Below are positions 63,946 through 64,000 of a stretch of DNA of 64,000 nt, one piece after another; positions within the stretch are counted from its first letter, which is position 1; every line of letters starts with the position of its first letter. The stretch is taken from the NCBI RefSeq assembly GCF_022458985.1, contig NC_061771.1:29686322-29750321 (forward strand), read 5' to 3'. Made by a program: the position numbers and the translations under genes. The notes under the pieces are model-generated. The model saw nothing but the letters and a program-made list of their open reading frames with translations, searched no databases and had not been told where the DNA came from. Source of the DNA: Mugil cephalus. Lineage: Eukaryota; Chordata; Actinopteri; Mugiliformes; Mugilidae.

Positions 63946-64000
63946 ATTTCTTTATTTCAGCTTGAGGATTTACAACCATTCATTTGCTGAATGCATAAAA

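Overview
The window looks like teleost fish nuclear DNA. It carries replication-dependent histone genes ending in the 3' stem-loop, two tRNA-Asp(GTC) genes, fish-type TRIM (RING, B-box, PRY-SPRY) genes, a CD22-like immunoglobulin-superfamily gene, and many Tc1/mariner, hAT and Harbinger remnants with LINE 3' tails. There is no sign of a prokaryotic or viral genome.

Layout. (1) 0.5-14.3 kb: a histone block with H2B(-), H4(-), tRNA-Asp, H2A(-)/H3(+) divergent, an orphan CD22-like signal-peptide exon, H4(-), H1(-), H3(-)/H2A(+) divergent, tRNA-Asp. The two H2A-H3 pairs, each with a tRNA-Asp outside its H2A, form an inverted arrangement around the second H4 and H1. (2) 15.8-28.2 kb: two tandem copies of a TRIM gene on the minus strand. 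Between them lie a Harbinger-like element, an unidentified repeat, a hAT transposase fragment, a Tc1 copy and a minisatellite. (3) 28.2-35.2 kb: mostly non-coding, with two candidate minus-strand exons, a well-delimited hAT element (8-bp target duplication) and a second copy of the Tc1 plus minisatellite unit, ending in a 500-N gap. (4) 35.7-46.8 kb and 55.3-63.9 kb: two copies of one segmental duplication. It holds 3' exons of a TPR-containing gene, a Tc1 fossil, a hAT end, a tRNA-like sequence and a second minisatellite. Two Tc1 elements are present only in the first copy. (5) 48.5-53.7 kb: exons of a CD22-like receptor (V-set, C2-type domains, transmembrane and cytoplasmic exons).

A strong overall feature is the density of one-base insertions and deletions. 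None of the eight histone genes has an intact frame although their stem-loops and several promoter boxes are kept. TRIM copy 2 and the 55-64 kb duplicate are even noisier, and a run of A16 followed by G38 sits in the latter. The tRNAs and the terminal repeats of one Tc1 are nearly perfect. I read much of the frame damage as consensus error in a long-read assembly (collapsed or unpolished repeats) rather than decay, but the sequence alone cannot prove this. I found no convincing new biological system. The most useful leads are the inverted histone/tRNA arrangement, the filled and empty transposon sites between the duplicates, the unidentified three-copy repeat and the unrecognised exons.
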